Assembly: GCA_015501595.1 (NCBI GenBank)
Contig: JADNRX010000001.1
Span: forward strand, 1,116,001 to 1,180,000
Reading direction: 5' to 3'
DNA from: Hymenopellis radicata
Lineage: Eukaryota > Basidiomycota > Agaricomycetes > Agaricales > Physalacriaceae
DNA length: 64,000 bases
Positions 1 to 13,577 of this stretch are shown here, one piece after another (position 1 is the stretch's first letter; every line of letters begins with the position of its first letter). The notes under the pieces were generated by a model. The model searched no databases, was not told the DNA's origin, and saw only the letters and a list, made by a program, of their open reading frames with translations. Position numbers and translations under genes: made by a program.

Positions 1-3000
1 TTTAGAGGATACCCTCAGCGCGAAAGACAAACGCAGTCTTCTCAGCCGGCCACCCCACCCCGATCTTCCCAACTTCGAAGAGCTATGGACCACACATTTA
101 GCTCGTGTTCTGGCTGCAGTTAGCCAAATTCACGCCCACAACGACACTTGCTTCAAGAAAATTGTTCGCGCGTTTTCCTTACTCACGGCTGCCGAAAGAG
201 ATCAGCTTTGCCGATTTTTCTATCCCCAGGATCTGGTTCCCGAAACGTACATCAATGAGGACGGGCGTATTTTCTTTCGACGATTACATCGTTTCATGGT
301 GGGCCACAATCCTATCATTAGCGGAGCGTTTCAGTGTAACACAGATGGAAAATTCGTTGGCTCTGGATCTTTCGGCATGGCGTTGAGCGTGTATATGACC
401 AATTACACCGCTAAGTCAAGTCTTGATTCCGCTATTGTAATGAGCGCACTCGCAGCCGCACTTCATGCTTTGGGCAAGGAGATGGCCAATGCTGATGAAG
501 AGCAGTGTCGTTCGCTACTTCTCAAGACGCTCAATCAGATGAACGCTCGTCGGGAGCTTTCAGGCCAGCAGGTGGCGTCCAGCATTCTTGCGATTCCAAA
601 CCATTTCACCGACCTTCATTTCGTCAAAGCATACTGGTCCAGTACCTTGTCATGGCTCACTCCCGATATCTTTCAACCTCCCCCAGCCGTAGTTGACGAT
701 GAAGATCGTCCGGCGCCCCACCTTCAGACCCGTCCTCATCCGATGGAAATGATTCCACCGATATGGAACCGTTGGATTTAGCCGATGCTTTCGTTGTATT
801 CCGGTCCTCGCATGCCGAGCCGCCTCTATCGTCTTTGGTCTACGATATGCTCTATCGGCCGGAGGCTTTGGAACAAGTATGCATGTGGCGTATGATTGGT
901 GAATATGAGAAGGTGTCCCTCACCGGCGCCCACACCAACGAAGCTGAGTCCAACGACGTTGATGAACCTTCTGATGAGGAATCACACGGTCAGGATTCAT
1001 AGTTTTTCAATTCGTGTACCGCTTGCTGATTACCTTTTATTAGCGAGGGAGTCTTCTCACCCTCTTTTACGTTTTGCTTGTGGTCATCCCCAGCAATCAA
1101 CCCACGGTCTGAGGAAGCGCACATCGCGACATGTGCCAGTACTACTAGGCTGCCCGATCCCTCGTCGAGATCTGGTTGAGCAACATGACCGTTATGTAGT
1201 TGCCATGTTGGCACTCTTTATGCCATGGGCCCGTTCAAAGACGACTCCTTTGCAACGAGGAGACATCGCTTTGGAACAGGTCTTACACACGCTTCTTATT
1301 GGCTTGGATCCCGCCCTCACGAATGTCATCGATCACATGCAAGAGCAATGGGAATGCAGAGACGCTGCCGCCGACTTTTCAGCTATGAGCCGACAACGAT
1401 ACGCGTCTTTCACAGCCGGCAGCGGCCAATGCATGAAATATACCGACGTGGAGGACGATCTTTCCCATGACCTAAGCTGGCAGCTCGGCCAACTAGACAA
1501 CGAACATCACAATGATCTTAACGACGAGTCATGTCATACTCCCACCACTTCCGATTTTCAGGAACGATGCGGCATTCGGGCCATGCAGTCCGTAAATTCC
1601 ACTAGAATATTGACGACAGCCGCCAGCATCTACACAACGACTGTTGTCGATGGTGATTACGTGAAGAGAATTGGAGGCGCCGTCAAGAACGTCAGAGAAG
1701 ATAATCAAACTGGCGTCTTCGATACTTCTGAACAACTTGCTGGTGATCGTGCTGCAGTCAGGAAACTTCGACATGGTTCGTTGAGTGTTACTCTAATATA
1801 AAATTCTCGTGCTAAATTCTCCTAGGTCAAAATGAATCTATTGATGACACGACTCCAGAGTCTCACAGACAGCGAAACTATGGCAAATGGTATAACGCTC
1901 CCATGCGAACAACTCTATCTCAAGAGGCGGAACTTGCTAAAGCGCAATCGATCCGTGCACATCAAGGCGATGACAGATTTTGGACCAAGCTTGAAGACTG
2001 GAAGAAGCTGGCGATATCGATAACACGAGCTTACACCCTTAATCGGGCACAACGTCTAGCATTCTTGCTTATCGTCAACAGTCGTCTACGTGTACTGACG
2101 AATCCACAACGGCCTCCCTTTCGGCTCATAGTGGCCGGGCCCGGTGGCACAGGAAAGTCGAGACTGTATGACGCGATAAAAACCTTCTATACCGCGTTGA
2201 AGCTTGAACACGAACTCACCTTTACCGCGCCCACTGGAATCGCTGCCGCCAACATTGGTGGCTCGACGGTATCCGCTGAACTGTCCCTTCGTGTGGCACT
2301 CAAGTCCCTGCTAGCGGCGAACTCTCGTTCGCTGGCGACACTTTCGGAACGTTTACAATACTGCAGGACTTTAATAATTGATGAGTTTTTGTTTATGGGA
2401 ACTTCTCAATTTGATAAGGCATCTCGGTTCGTGTTAATCTATCTCTTCACCCATTTTCGCTGTATTGACGTTGTTGCAGCCACATCAATTTAGCCCGGCA
2501 CTGTTCAGACGATCCTTTCGGACATCTCGACCTCATTCTATCCGGAGATCAGTTTCAGCTGCTGTGTCCCAACACTACATCATTGTATAGCCATCACTAC
2601 ACATCCCTATCCGAACTGTCCGCCGGCGTTCAGAGCCTCAATGCAATCGCGAGACGTGATGCAACCGCCATCAAGAATTATTGGGATGTTCGAAATTGTG
2701 TAGTTTTCGATGACGTTGTTAGACAACGATGTCCTCGATACGTCGCATTGTTGACGCGTTTACGAAAGGGCCTATGTACTACAAAGGGACCCGATAATGA
2801 TCTCGCATACCTGCAGGGCTTTGAAATACGTCGGCGTTGTTTTTCTGGCTTAGACGATCCCGTCAATATTCACCGTTGGGTCGAGGCCTCTCTATTATCT
2901 CCCGAGGACGAGCATAAATCCCGCGTTGCCCCCCTCATCACCTATACCAACTTCGCTCGTAATATGCACAACTGGAACATGACTCACGCTTTCTCAACCG

Positions 3001-3788
3001 CGACTAACCAAGACTTCGGAGTGTATTACGCTCGAGACTTTGCTGGCACAGGAAACAATCGCATTGAGTTAACCGGTAAGATCCTATTACGGGGAAGCAG
3101 ACCTTACTAACTCCCTATCTCAAAAGGTCGAAACGCTGAAGCCGCCTGGCGAACTCCCATCAAAAGTAATGCCGGCGATCTCAGCGGTCGTCTTCCCCTA
3201 GTAGTTGGAATGCCGGTGTTACTGGTGGATAACAAGGCCGTTGAGTTAGGCCTGTGCAACGGCGCCAGCGGAAAGTTGATATCAATCAACTACATTATCC
3301 GACATAACCGTCGATACGCCACCAGCGCCGAGGTTGACTTTCCTGGATACAATAATCCAAATGCCGACTCCAACCATCCCCACCGTGCCACAATTCTTCC
3401 GAGCCGAAAGAGCATCGAATACATGTTTGACCAACAAGCAAAGGTGTATAGTGCCAAGCGAGATCAACTGCCGCTCGTTCCAGGATTCTCCTTCACGGTT
3501 CACAATTCACAAAGCCGAACACTCAGCTATCTAATGGCTCACCTAGAGAGCTGTCTGTCCATCGCTGCATCCTACGTCATGCTATCCCGGCTTCAATGTG
3601 GGCCTGATGGGCCTACGGGCCTCAACATACTAGGAGAAGTCAAAGCAAAAAACATCACCGGACATGTTTCCCAAGAAGCACGAAAGGAGGAAGCCAGATT
3701 AAAACGGCTTGCAGAAGATACACGAGTTCGGGCGGAGGATGATCTTCGTTGGTATACCGATGTAGTTGGTCCTGATTTATCACTATGA
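1..3788 (+). CDS. PIF1-like helicase of Helitron type, 5' end outside window
   Basis: The reading frame is open from base 2 and runs through several short introns to the stop at 3786-3788. The first part has the Helitron helicase-associated motif RRELSGQQVAS (about 548-580) followed by an HFT segment. The helicase core has Walker A GPGGTGKS (about 2140-2163), FTAPTGIAA, and Walker B LIIDE (about 2370). The C-terminal part (3210-3788) has the family's YVMLSRLQ block. Clear introns include about 990-1041 and 1775-1826, whose removal rejoins the frame exactly. Two oddities: the frame changes near 700-720 at a CCCC run, and the usual helicase VI-region HKSQG reads HNSQS, so two conserved positions are lost. 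The Rep nuclease part would lie upstream and is not visible. Most likely a Helitron RepHel gene or a relic of one; a domesticated PIF1-like helicase is the alternative. Confidence 0.7.
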
Positions 3789-6696
3789 TGCACCACTACA
3801 AATGGCGCATGAATGTCGTTCGTACACATTCCGGACGGCGCTAACAGTTAGGGAATATGTATGCAGATTCGTCCGCTCCGAACGATGTTTATGCTCTGAT
3901 TCCACTACGAATATCGCCTCTATTTCAGATTTCGCTATACATCCATGTACAGGAGAGCTTGAGGGCGGTCTCGACGACCGTCGGTGTCCAAGAGTGGCGA
4001 TGACTGTTTGGGCGACGGAGCGACGAGGGAGTTGCAATGCTATGCAGTGGCGGTGGCTTTAGTCTACGGCTCTGTAAATGAGTTGAGTTGACTTTGAGAA
4101 GAGAACGGTGGGTGAGACGTACAAATAAGTTTTGACGGTGTGAGGAGATGGTCTGGATGAAGAGGGTGTGCTCGCAAGCGGAGATGAGGGTGATAGACGG
4201 CGTGGAGGAAGAATGTACTTCACGTAGCACACTGCGGTCAGCGGTGACGAGTTAGGGTGAGGTGGTCGTTGATGACACTGAATGGGACTGGACTCACTGG
4301 GCAAGACTACCTGCCAACAGGACAAAACTTCGGATGAGGGTTCATACATGAAACCCGCCAGTCTGAACATAATTCCGCCCACGAACAAGCAAGACTCATG
4401 ATCAGAAACACCTGCTATGTGTCTTGACACACCGTCAAGAGATGTGGGATGGCAGCGTGGTGACGGCGCCTGATACGGCAATGCTGAGCGTGGTGTCGCA
4501 GTAAGGACCGTGAGGCTTGACTTGACACCGGCGCGAAGACATCTTCCACCCAGGGGTTCTCTCTTTATTTCTCGTCAGTTGTTCCACGAGCCAACACGAT
4601 AGCAAATTGGTTGCACACTCGAGGCAGGCCAAAAGGATTCCAGGGCGGAGAATGAGAAGACACGCACAATACGATAAATTGAATTTAGGCGCCGCTCACA
4701 AGACGGGGTGCGATGGGGTTGACAGTATCTCTGGCAACTTGAATGCACTCACGCGTGACTTCGACCCTGATGGACACGTCCCAACTGGGACAGTTGCGCT
4801 GGACGAGGCGATGGGACTTCGGGAAGGCGTATTGGGGGAGTTTGGAATGATTCTGCTTTTCCGAGGTTGGGAAGAAAGCTTGAGCGTCTTGTGCGAATCG
4901 TACAGGTCGAGATGCGGCCTTCGGTCGACGACGGAGATGGCGGATGACCGGATGAGGTAGGGGGAGAATATGACGGCGGGAGCGGGGTTAACCGCAGACT
5001 GAAGGTTTCATCGTTAACCAGCGCCATGGCGGCCAAGGCCTTCGACCACCAGCCTCGACGAACAGCTAGCCACGATTGATGTGACGATCGTCGATCCATC
5101 ATCAAGACGGATGTGTTTGAAAGCGTGGGTCAGCGAGTTAGAGATAATGCAACACCTGTGACTTTAGGTGGATCGGATGAAATCCTGCTGCACCGTCCAA
5201 TTCCGCTTCAAACGTTCCCACTCCGTACGGGAAAAGAGTGGGCCAAAGCAAGCCGTACGCAATGAGGGAGCGACCGGTACATTTTGCGGGCTAGGTGAAA
5301 ACGCATAGAATATACTCGGTCGCGCTCAGCGGCTATAACCCCGACGGACACCTGCCTTATCCCGTTCAGTACGTTGCTGAAAGCGCCACCACTCATCTAG
5401 AACTTAAAGTGTAAGCACAAGAAAGGGTAGACAACAAATAGCCAGCGTACCCAAACCAAATGAAGGCCGTTCTGTCCATTGATGCATCGACACCGACGCA
5501 GCAAGGCGAAGCCACAACGAACCCGGTGCACAATCCAGATGCGCGTTCTGAGATCATTGACGAGTCTCAACGCGTCTTGTGTACGAAATAGAGCTATGGA
5601 AAGAAGTTCTAGATAGCCACGAAGTTCGCGGGGTTTTACGTTGGGAGCGCAGTGACAGTAGGCGGTGGTCGGCGAAAATGATATTGATGTTGAGGAAAAA
5701 TCGTCTGTGGTACCTCTAAGACGAGGAGAAATATCCTGGTAAGGGAACCATGTTTCTATCGGTCCTGACGCAGTGCGTACTGGGGATAGCAATATGCATA
5801 GGAAGGGTTTGAGTGGGTATACAGGCGCCAAATGGTACGTCAGGCAGGTGTAAGTCCAGCTCTGCATGCGAGCGGAGTGTCACGCGTACCATGTTTGGCT
5901 TACGACCTAGCTGCGCTGAAAATATGTAAGAAGCAACATGGAGAAGAAATGAGGAACGTACCACCAGGCAAGCCATACACCACAGACAAGAGACACTTCA
6001 CGACGTTATGCGAGTGGTGGCCGACGTGGCGATAAAATGCAGGGGCAACGGCGTGGCCGGAGATGCGTGTTGTGGCAGACAGCTGGTGCAGTTACATATC
6101 ACCCTGATTGTCAAAACCATTGGGGTCAAGCAAAAGCTTCATAGTCAATACGTTTTTCCAGCTGTGCTGCCCAACTGCAATGGGCTAACGCCTGCTAACG
6201 CGTCAGGCCTGGGCTTCACGACGCCGTTGCTAAGGAGCTCGTCTTACAGAAGTCGTCGGTTGTGTGTGGTGGATGACGATCCGGGGTAGACGCCGGTCAT
6301 GGCTGAAGACGAAAACGAGACGCCGCAACAATAATCGATGTTCACTGGTACTTAACACGTTCGAGTCACATGCGGTGACTCCGATTAAACAGAGTTGTTT
6401 ACATACATTGGAATATGCAAACATCATGAATCATTGCTTGAACCTCACAGGTTCATTTTACAACAGAGGAAAAAAAAACAAACCTTATTGAGCCAATCTA
6501 ACTGAGTACACAAAGAAGACGGTTTGTGACTCGCCGCTCGCCGGCCACTTTCAATCATGGGAAGATGCGGTGATTGGGTGAATGACGGAATCCGTGACGG
6601 AACTCTAAAAATAAGCGTGGGTTTGTTACCTCTTGTTCATACACATACGCTATATATAAGAGCTCTTACGATCCAGCTACGAGAGCGACGACCACA
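3789..6696. other. 2.9 kb with no supported gene
   Basis: Only short, mutually overlapping open frames on both strands, none with a recognisable domain or a coherent exon chain. A 156-residue minus-strand frame at 5397-5867 resembles nothing I know. The stretch may include the downstream end of the Helitron-like element, but I could not identify a 3' terminus. The last 50 bases form the promoter of the next gene. Confidence 0.5.
6651..6659 (+). promoter_or_regulatory. TATA box of the DUF2985 gene
   Basis: TATATATAA lies 38 bp before the ATG at 6697, implying a very short 5' leader. Inferred from sequence and spacing only. Confidence 0.55.
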
Positions 6697-9023
6697 ATGC
6701 CGTCTGTGCGCATTCGTCGCTCCCACTATTCCTCACTTTCCGACCACGACCGTCCTACCAGCAGTCCCGATGAGCCTCGCAGCCTCTCCCACATCTTCAG
6801 GCGTCCGACATCAGACCCAACCGCCGCTGCTGCTGCTGCTGCAAGCCTCTCAACGTCGTCGCCGGAGCCCATTTCTCCCACCTCCCCCACCTCTCCGGTA
6901 GTCGAATCGCCGCCAGCAATCCATGTCCAAGGTCCGTCGACGCTCAAGCGGGCGCGCGCCAGCAGCAGAGTGCAGGAACATTGCCTCTCGCTGAACAATC
7001 AGACCATGCGTCTGGCACCGGCCCCGGTCCTGCGCAGCCAGCACAGCGGCAGCTCATTTTCCAACTCCCGCAGGACGGCATCGCCTACGCGTTTTAATCC
7101 GGTGGACGGCGTGCTCACTTTGGAAGGCCCCACGACGGACATCCAAGTCCATTCTCATGACGGGGAGCCTGGGCTCGTGGGCAGCGCCCTCAGCCTGCGC
7201 TCGGACGGTGCGGCCAGCTACCAGTCGTACCACCCGCTGGATGACCATCATCACGATGACATTGTTGAGCATCTCGACGTTATCGGTGCGCTTTTTCCGC
7301 GGTCACTGCCCGACTCCTCGCCCTGACTTTTTCTCCACAGACCCACAGGTCGCGACTATCTCCAATCTCACCAACGCCGCCAACTCTATTGTAATGTAAC
7401 GGTTTCCGACTTGCCCTGCATTTCTTTCCCCTTACCGCTGTTTTTCATTTCAACAGACCGCCGTTATCGTGGTATTCTAGGAAGCCTGTCGTTGTTCTTG
7501 CGGATGCTCCTGACGATCCACAAGACAAGGAAAAGGGCGAGCGTGTATACGAGGACTCGCTCGATCGACATGTTAATGATGTTTTGAAACGACCATCCAA
7601 GATCAAACGAACGCTCCGTGGCGTCTGGTCATTCTTGAAAACTCGTATGTCTTGGTATCTTTATCTCTCCTTCATTGTCTAATGCGCTACCGTTCTAGCT
7701 ATGGGCGTAAGGCTTTGTTTCTCCGGGATCCACACAAAGTGCTAATTGTCTTTAGATCATCGTGGGTATCTACGGCTTTCTCGTCGGTAAGTCTCTCGCA
7801 AAACCCTCGCTCTCGCACGATTGACAGGTCATACAGTGTTCTGGGGTGCTGCCATCGTCTTCTTTCTTGCTAAAATCATCAATTTCCATAATGAAAACAC
7901 GCAAGGTTTCTGGGTCGAAGTGAGCTCCCAAGTGGTTAATGGTGAGTTCACCCTGCATGCTACATTTCTGTTTCTTGACCTTGTTTTCAGGTCTCTTTAC
8001 GGTTACTGGTCTCGGCCTTCTTCCATCCCGCGTCCTCGATACCTATCGTGAGCACAGACTTCCTCTGAGGCGAATTCACTAACGCGCTTCTAGGCGTTTA
8101 CAAGATATGGCATTATAAACGCAAAACACGCAGACTTCGTGCTAAAGCCGGCCTCCCGCCTCTGTTTGACGAGGACGATTTGCCCGATCCGGCATATGAT
8201 CCTAATTATGTTCACGTATTATCGGAGGAGGAGCAGAAAGACCTTCATCGCCGTATGCGTTCTCCATAACGATGGGAACATCAACATTGACGCCACCCGA
8301 CAGAACAAATGAAGTTTCAGCACCATCAAACCTGGTATAGACCTCACGGAACAGCTACCCATCGGGTGAGTTCATTCGTTTACATTGGAGCTACAACTCA
8401 TCGATCGCATTTCCACAGGCGTATCCTATCAAGTACGGTGAATGAATGCTACACCTGTCCAGCTGACTGACACCGTATAGTACGGCTCTCTGGATTTGCT
8501 TGTTCAATGATGGCAACACCATATTCCAGGTCAGTCGCTGTACGCGCTATTCAGTCGTGGCTTACCACGGTTCCACCAGATAATGTTGTGTGGGACGATG
8601 TGGGGGCTTGACCGGTCAGCCCGATTGCATCATTACCATGTTGACTATTGAATGATGTGGCTTGACAGGTTCCAGCGGCCAGCTTGGTCTACAGGTACCC
8701 TGATTCCCGCGGCTTTCATATGTGGTATATCGTCGGCAATCTTCATTGCCCGGGGTAGTTCCAAAACGAAACGCATCAAGGAAGTGGAGAAACGACTACG
8801 CGACGCTTTGGCAACGGAGCACCCGGAGGACGTGGCTTCTTTGAAGGGAGGAATCCGAGGTAACAGTTCAGAAGCAGCACTCTCGACAGCGGGTGAAACA
8901 GAGAAGACTGTTCAAACGCCGGACGTTGTGGTCGATGAACATATGACGATCTCTGCCGCTGCTGCTGCGGCGGAAAAGAGAAAGATGTCCTCGGACTCGG
9001 AGAGGCGACGACCTTTGTCATGA
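6697..9023 (+). CDS. DUF2985 family integral membrane protein
   Basis: A multi-exon gene. Exon 1 (6697-7285) encodes a cytosolic-looking Ser/Pro-rich head with a polyalanine run. Later exons give the DUF2985 core: a hydrophobic segment IIVGIYGFLV, then VFWGAAIVFFLAKIINF, the FWVEVSSQV motif, a GLFTVTGLGLLP segment, DTYRVYKIWHYKRKTRR, and the acidic block DEDDLPDPAYDPNYVHVLS. The C-terminal exon has IMLCGTMWGLDRFQRPAWST, one more membrane helix and a charged tail ending at 9023. Intron phases checked for the first introns (7286-7340, 7396-7456) restore the frame exactly. The family is widespread in fungi and its biochemical role is unknown to me. The layout suggests several membrane helices with both ends on the same side; topology is an inference. 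The gene looks intact. Confidence 0.88.
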
Positions 9024-11788
9024 AAATTTGACGTGCTGTTTGGCGACGTGTAACAACTACATTTCCATTCATTTTAGGTTATTTTGTACGGCTATTTACG
9101 AGTCTTGCGGACAGCTACTCGCTTGTTCGGTGCTTGATCTCATTACACTACTATAGTACACTCTGTACTACTTTGTACTCTGTATAATCCGCACGTGCGT
9201 TTGAACGATACTGGATGATTTAGAGTTACTGATAATGGCGACTTGGTGCTCAAAACACACGTCGGCTTTCTGAGGTGACGAAGGGTAGACGAACCCGCGC
9301 ATGGCCGCTTGCAAACCGCTTGAGCAAGTGCCGACCTGACATACACTTGCGGTAAGGGTCACTCAATTCCTCAGCTGCCACACGATCTATTTTGGGGATT
9401 GACAAGTACAAGAATAAGTGGTGTGTCCAGAGTTTACAGTCCTTGTCGACGCAATAGAGATATTACTCTGAGTCCCTGCCGTATCACCTCACAGGAACTC
9501 ATTGGGGTCACACTCGCGAGGAATGGCTGTTTTTTTGCGCCACAAGACTTGAAAGAAATTCGAAAATTTTAATTATTTGGTTCGGGTCACAAAGCGTGAT
9601 GACGGGTTCTCAAATAGTAAGTATGAAGCATGTCGTGTCTTCCCCATCGAGTTCGTGAGGAGGAAGTCTAATAGGTTTCAAACAATAGGAAGCAGTTCGG
9701 CCAGAAAAAGAGGTGGTGTCTAAGCGGGAATCACCGCTAGTACAACAGATAGCTTTTCCCGGGAGACAATAAGTGACAAGCAGGGCACGGGCTGTAGTGT
9801 TGCAAAGCGGGCCATAATGAAAGGTAAGACTCCCTGCCGACAGAGAGAATAAAACCAAAAGGCAGAGAGTCATGCGAAGAGAATGACGATTGCCACAAAT
9901 CCACGTACAATCCTGTTTGTCAAGAATGCGGCAAGCCACCCAGTCCAAGCCATGAAGGGAGCCAAACACTCCCCTAGAGGGCGAACGCCAAGTTCCGATT
10001 AGGTGGTCTGAGGGAAATTGAGTTCAGCGAGCGCCGGCAACATCTACATTGCGCGGAGGTACCGACTGAGGGCGCCGCAAGCTCCTCAAGTTCAGGCCGC
10101 GAATCAAAATCAAAGTCCAAGTCAAGTCAATGAATGATTCCATACAAGCCCGCACAAGATCCAGTGCAAGCTCGGGGTCGACGAACTCCCCAGTTCCGTC
10201 GACGGCGCGGCAAGCTCCCAAAAATCCTAGCCGCGAGTCCAAAGAAGCACGAGATCCAGTCGTCAACCGCCGTAGGGAACCTAGTGCGAAGTGAAAAAGA
10301 AAGGAATTGCAATCTCAGAGACCAATCAAACAGAACAGTCGGATGAAAATGGTTGAGGAAAGTCGTATATATGCGTATCCATTGGAAATAAAGAAATACA
10401 GAGAAGAGAGGCCGTCAAAGAAAAGGTAAGTCGCAAGGAGGAAATCAGGATATGATAAAGGAGAAATGGAAAGGGGCCGTTGAGAAGAAAAATATACAAG
10501 GTGCGAAAGAGGAATGAAATGTACTGCACACTTGATGTCCGAAAGACGAATATGAGGGTCGAAATCCTGTTGCAGGCGAAACCGCGGAATGGAGACTTGA
10601 AACGAAAAGGCGCGCCCTTTGACCAAGTGTCGACATACTGATCGCCGAACAAGAGGAACAACCCGATCAATAAGCCGTGGAAATGAGGACTGATTGTCAA
10701 TGCAGCCGCAGGTCGCAGTTCATATCGGCAACAGTCGTGAGACACCATTTCAAGGAGTATTCTAAGTGCCTTGTCCTACGGTCAGTCAGTGTCATGTCGA
10801 GGGTCTGCTGATATGCGCTCGTTGGTTGCTGGAGTATCGAAATCTTCCATTCGTTCGTGCACCTTCATCGATTGATATGAACGTATGCGTCGGTGTCGTC
10901 CGTTCGCAGGGATGAGACGAGTGTGCGGAAAAAGCCGGCAAGTTGTCGCGCGATGCCGGGATGTTCGTTAATTGCTGCGAATATATGTGTTGATGTCGTC
11001 CGTTTACTGAGATGGGTGGAGTGCGCGAAAGGAAAGAAACGGGCCTAGTTGTACAACTCGCTGTACGATGCCGGGACTTGACGTGTATGCGTGGCGCGGA
11101 AGACAGTCGATAGTGGTCCAAATGATGCGAGACGATTCAACTTGCTGTGATGCCTGTAAAGTCTGCAGGATTGAGATGTCACTCCGACGTGATAAGCGTA
11201 TTCGTGTCAAAAATCCTTATACATCCCGTTCCGTCTCTCACTGTCCCTCCAAAGTGTCCACAGTCCTGCTGGTTCGAGTACAGCCGATACGCCACTGCAG
11301 ATAACAGTCGCGAAGTCTTCCTGTGGGCCCGTATGACTAGCGCAAGGAAGGCTACCAAATGCGTGCTTTCGGTCCCGCCGAAGGCGCAAAGAGTTCCCAT
11401 ATTGTAAGAGACGTAGTCCTGCTCGTCGTTGAACAGAGGAAAGCTGAAAAAATCCCAGTGCACTGAGACAGATGGACGCGGAGAGCAAGAGAGATGTGCA
11501 CGTGCGTCCAACGCCCGCGATCAACGCGCGATCACGATCAAGCTATGGTCCACGTGGCCTGCCGACTTGTAGATCATGCTCGTTCCTCGCGAAAATGCAG
11601 ATGCTCTAATGATTAAATGATACTACTATGTTGTACAATTCAGAATTCAACTACATGTCGTGGTAAAACAGGCCGCTCCTCTCATCAGTCGATAAACGGC
11701 TCGAGTGGTCATACAGCAATGAAACGTCGTAAACGATAAGTCGTGAGAAGTCAGATGAAGGTAATAGAGGAATCCCAATTGTAGGGTT
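9024..11788. other. 2.8 kb intergenic, no supported gene
   Basis: Open frames here are short and lack recognisable motifs. A pair of diverged tandem copies seems to lie at about 10880-11090. Nothing else was resolved. Confidence 0.5.
10880..11090. repeat. Diverged tandem duplication, about 100 bp unit
   Basis: Two successive segments share the order tgtcgtccgtt, then gatgaga/gatgggt, then gtgcgg/gtgcgcg, then gatgccggga, spaced similarly. The first unit starts near 10880 and the second near 10980. Similarity is partial and was judged by eye. Confidence 0.35.
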
Positions 11789-12541
11789 TTAAGCACCGTA
11801 GAAGGTTATGTTTGGGCGAGGGCGGATCTCGAGCTTGTGGATCAAGATGCTGAAGAAAAGGATGACCATGAGACCCCCTACAAGACTGTTAGACATCGCA
11901 AGTCGAGACGAATGGAAGGCAGCACGTACAGAGAGCCCACGCGATACCCTGGATAGCGACAATCCGCGAGCACTGATCGTGGAAGCGTGCCCAATTTGGC
12001 GCGAACGAGTCAGCGGGATTCCCGCAGTTGAACGAGCGGAAGGGAGAAACTTGGAACATAACACCAGCACCAGTTCCCCAGAATACGGCTAGCAAGAACG
12101 TGACGAATGCAATCACTACAAGAATATTAGAGGGAGAGCACATCCGAAATATGGAGGCGGCGTACTTCCGACACCCTCAACGAAGATGTGCCCGATCAGA
12201 TACAGGAAGGTGAACACACAGCTGAACAGCAGGAGACCCAAGTCGTGCTTATACTCCATGCCCGGGTAGTTGGCGTAGCTGTTGCCGCCATTGTGCAGCT
12301 GCTGGGAGACAAGACCGAGTTCAGACGCGGCTGTTGAGCAGCAGGTCAATATCCGGAGGGATTCCAAGTAGTGTGAAACGTACCGAGAGCAAAGACCAAG
12401 AAGAATGCAACAGCGTAGAGTGCACGCCGGGGAGATCTCCAGAAGGTCCTGAACGTCAAAGGCTCTGGTCCTTGCTTTTCTACAGCGCATAGTGAGCTTG
12501 AGGTCTTGCATCGACGGCAGATCACGTTTACCTGGTGCCAT
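11789..12541 (-). CDS. MARVEL-like four-helix membrane protein
   Basis: The start is chosen at ATG 12541 because a 10-nt first exon (12541-12532) joins in phase to the next exon, giving MAPEKQGPEPLTFRTFW. Further introns, each about 50 bp, all restore the frame. The protein has four hydrophobic segments: LYAVAFFLVFALA, LGLLLFSCVFTFLYLIGHIF, MIAFVTFLLAVFWGTGAGVMF and GIAWALWGLMVILFFSILI. A Cys-containing loop (FNCGNPADSF) lies between helices three and four, and the short tail is basic. About 190 residues with four helices fits the MARVEL superfamily of membrane-apposition proteins, common in basidiomycetes; the assignment rests on topology and size, not on a diagnostic motif. A TATA box stands 85 bp upstream. 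Confidence 0.75.
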
Positions 12542-13577
12542 AGTGCAATTCGAGCTTGTGATGTCCTTGGAGAGGGAAAGGTATCTGGGCGATATCCACA
12601 AAGCCGTAACGTCTTACAGAGCCGTCTTATATACAATGTCCTACACCCCAAGGGCCCGAGTGCTCCCGTCAAGTTTCTATTTTCTGCCCCGTCCGCGTTA
12701 ATAATGATTTGTCGTTTGGCTCGTGATTTTTGGCTACCTCAAAGAGTATGGCCTTTTACGCGATTGCCCGGAGTAACGATAGATATCGGCCAACGAAATA
12801 GCGTACGTAGACCCCGTGTAGGGCCATTCAAAGATCAGGAAGCTCCCAGTGACCCCAAGCCCCAAGTAGAGCGTTTATAACGGAGTTTTAGCTGAAAAGT
12901 CGGCTCGAGCCAAGACAAGTGTGAGGGTGCATATATTCAATGATGCAGAATGATGCGTCATTTTTGGCGAGAGACAAAGCGGGCGATAGAATCGGACAAG
13001 CTGATAAAACGGGACTGAGATGGAGCGGCTAAGACCTCGGAACAAAGAGTAAGACGCGGGTACGATACGAAGGTCAACTGTCCAAGATGTGCCGCTCGAG
13101 ACTCGGCGTCGCTTTTGAATCGGACGATCATGTTCAAGGTCAAGCCGGATGAAGCCGGTGAGTGATGACTCATTGCACACGATTGCCGTGTTGATCCCTT
13201 CAAGCTTGAAGGAATTTTCCGAAGTCGGTACATACACACCAGGACGACCAGAATCAGACTTCACAACAACATTCAGTCAAGCCATGAATTCCATGCAAGT
13301 ACTACAGATACAAAAATCAACTCAGGGATTGTTGAAATCCAAACCACCCATTCACCCAGAGGACTACGCCATCCAAGCGAGTGCTCCCCACCCTCGGAGA
13401 ACACAAAGCAGGCCATCTCTGCAACCCCTATAGATAATGCAAAGCCAAGTGCTAAGCATACTATAACAACGCCACAACTATCCAATGGTCACAATAATAA
13501 GTCACTCGGATCATTTTCCTCGTCCTTTTAAGTTAACCAGTCATAGAGCGCTGTTGAAGCGGAAAGAGAGTGGGGAA
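12542..13577. other. Intergenic 1.0 kb, no gene seen
   Basis: Apart from the TATA motif of the MARVEL-like gene, only short frames without motifs. It also holds the 3' flank of the methionine synthase gene. Confidence 0.5.
12626..12633 (-). promoter_or_regulatory. TATA box of the MARVEL-like gene
   Basis: On the minus strand this reads TATATAAG, about 85 bp before the ATG at 12541. Motif and spacing only. Confidence 0.45.

Noticed and set aside
5397..5976. Minus-strand frames with some hydrophobic character
   Set aside because: No coherent splicing, no recognised motif, and no flanking promoter; not supported as a gene.
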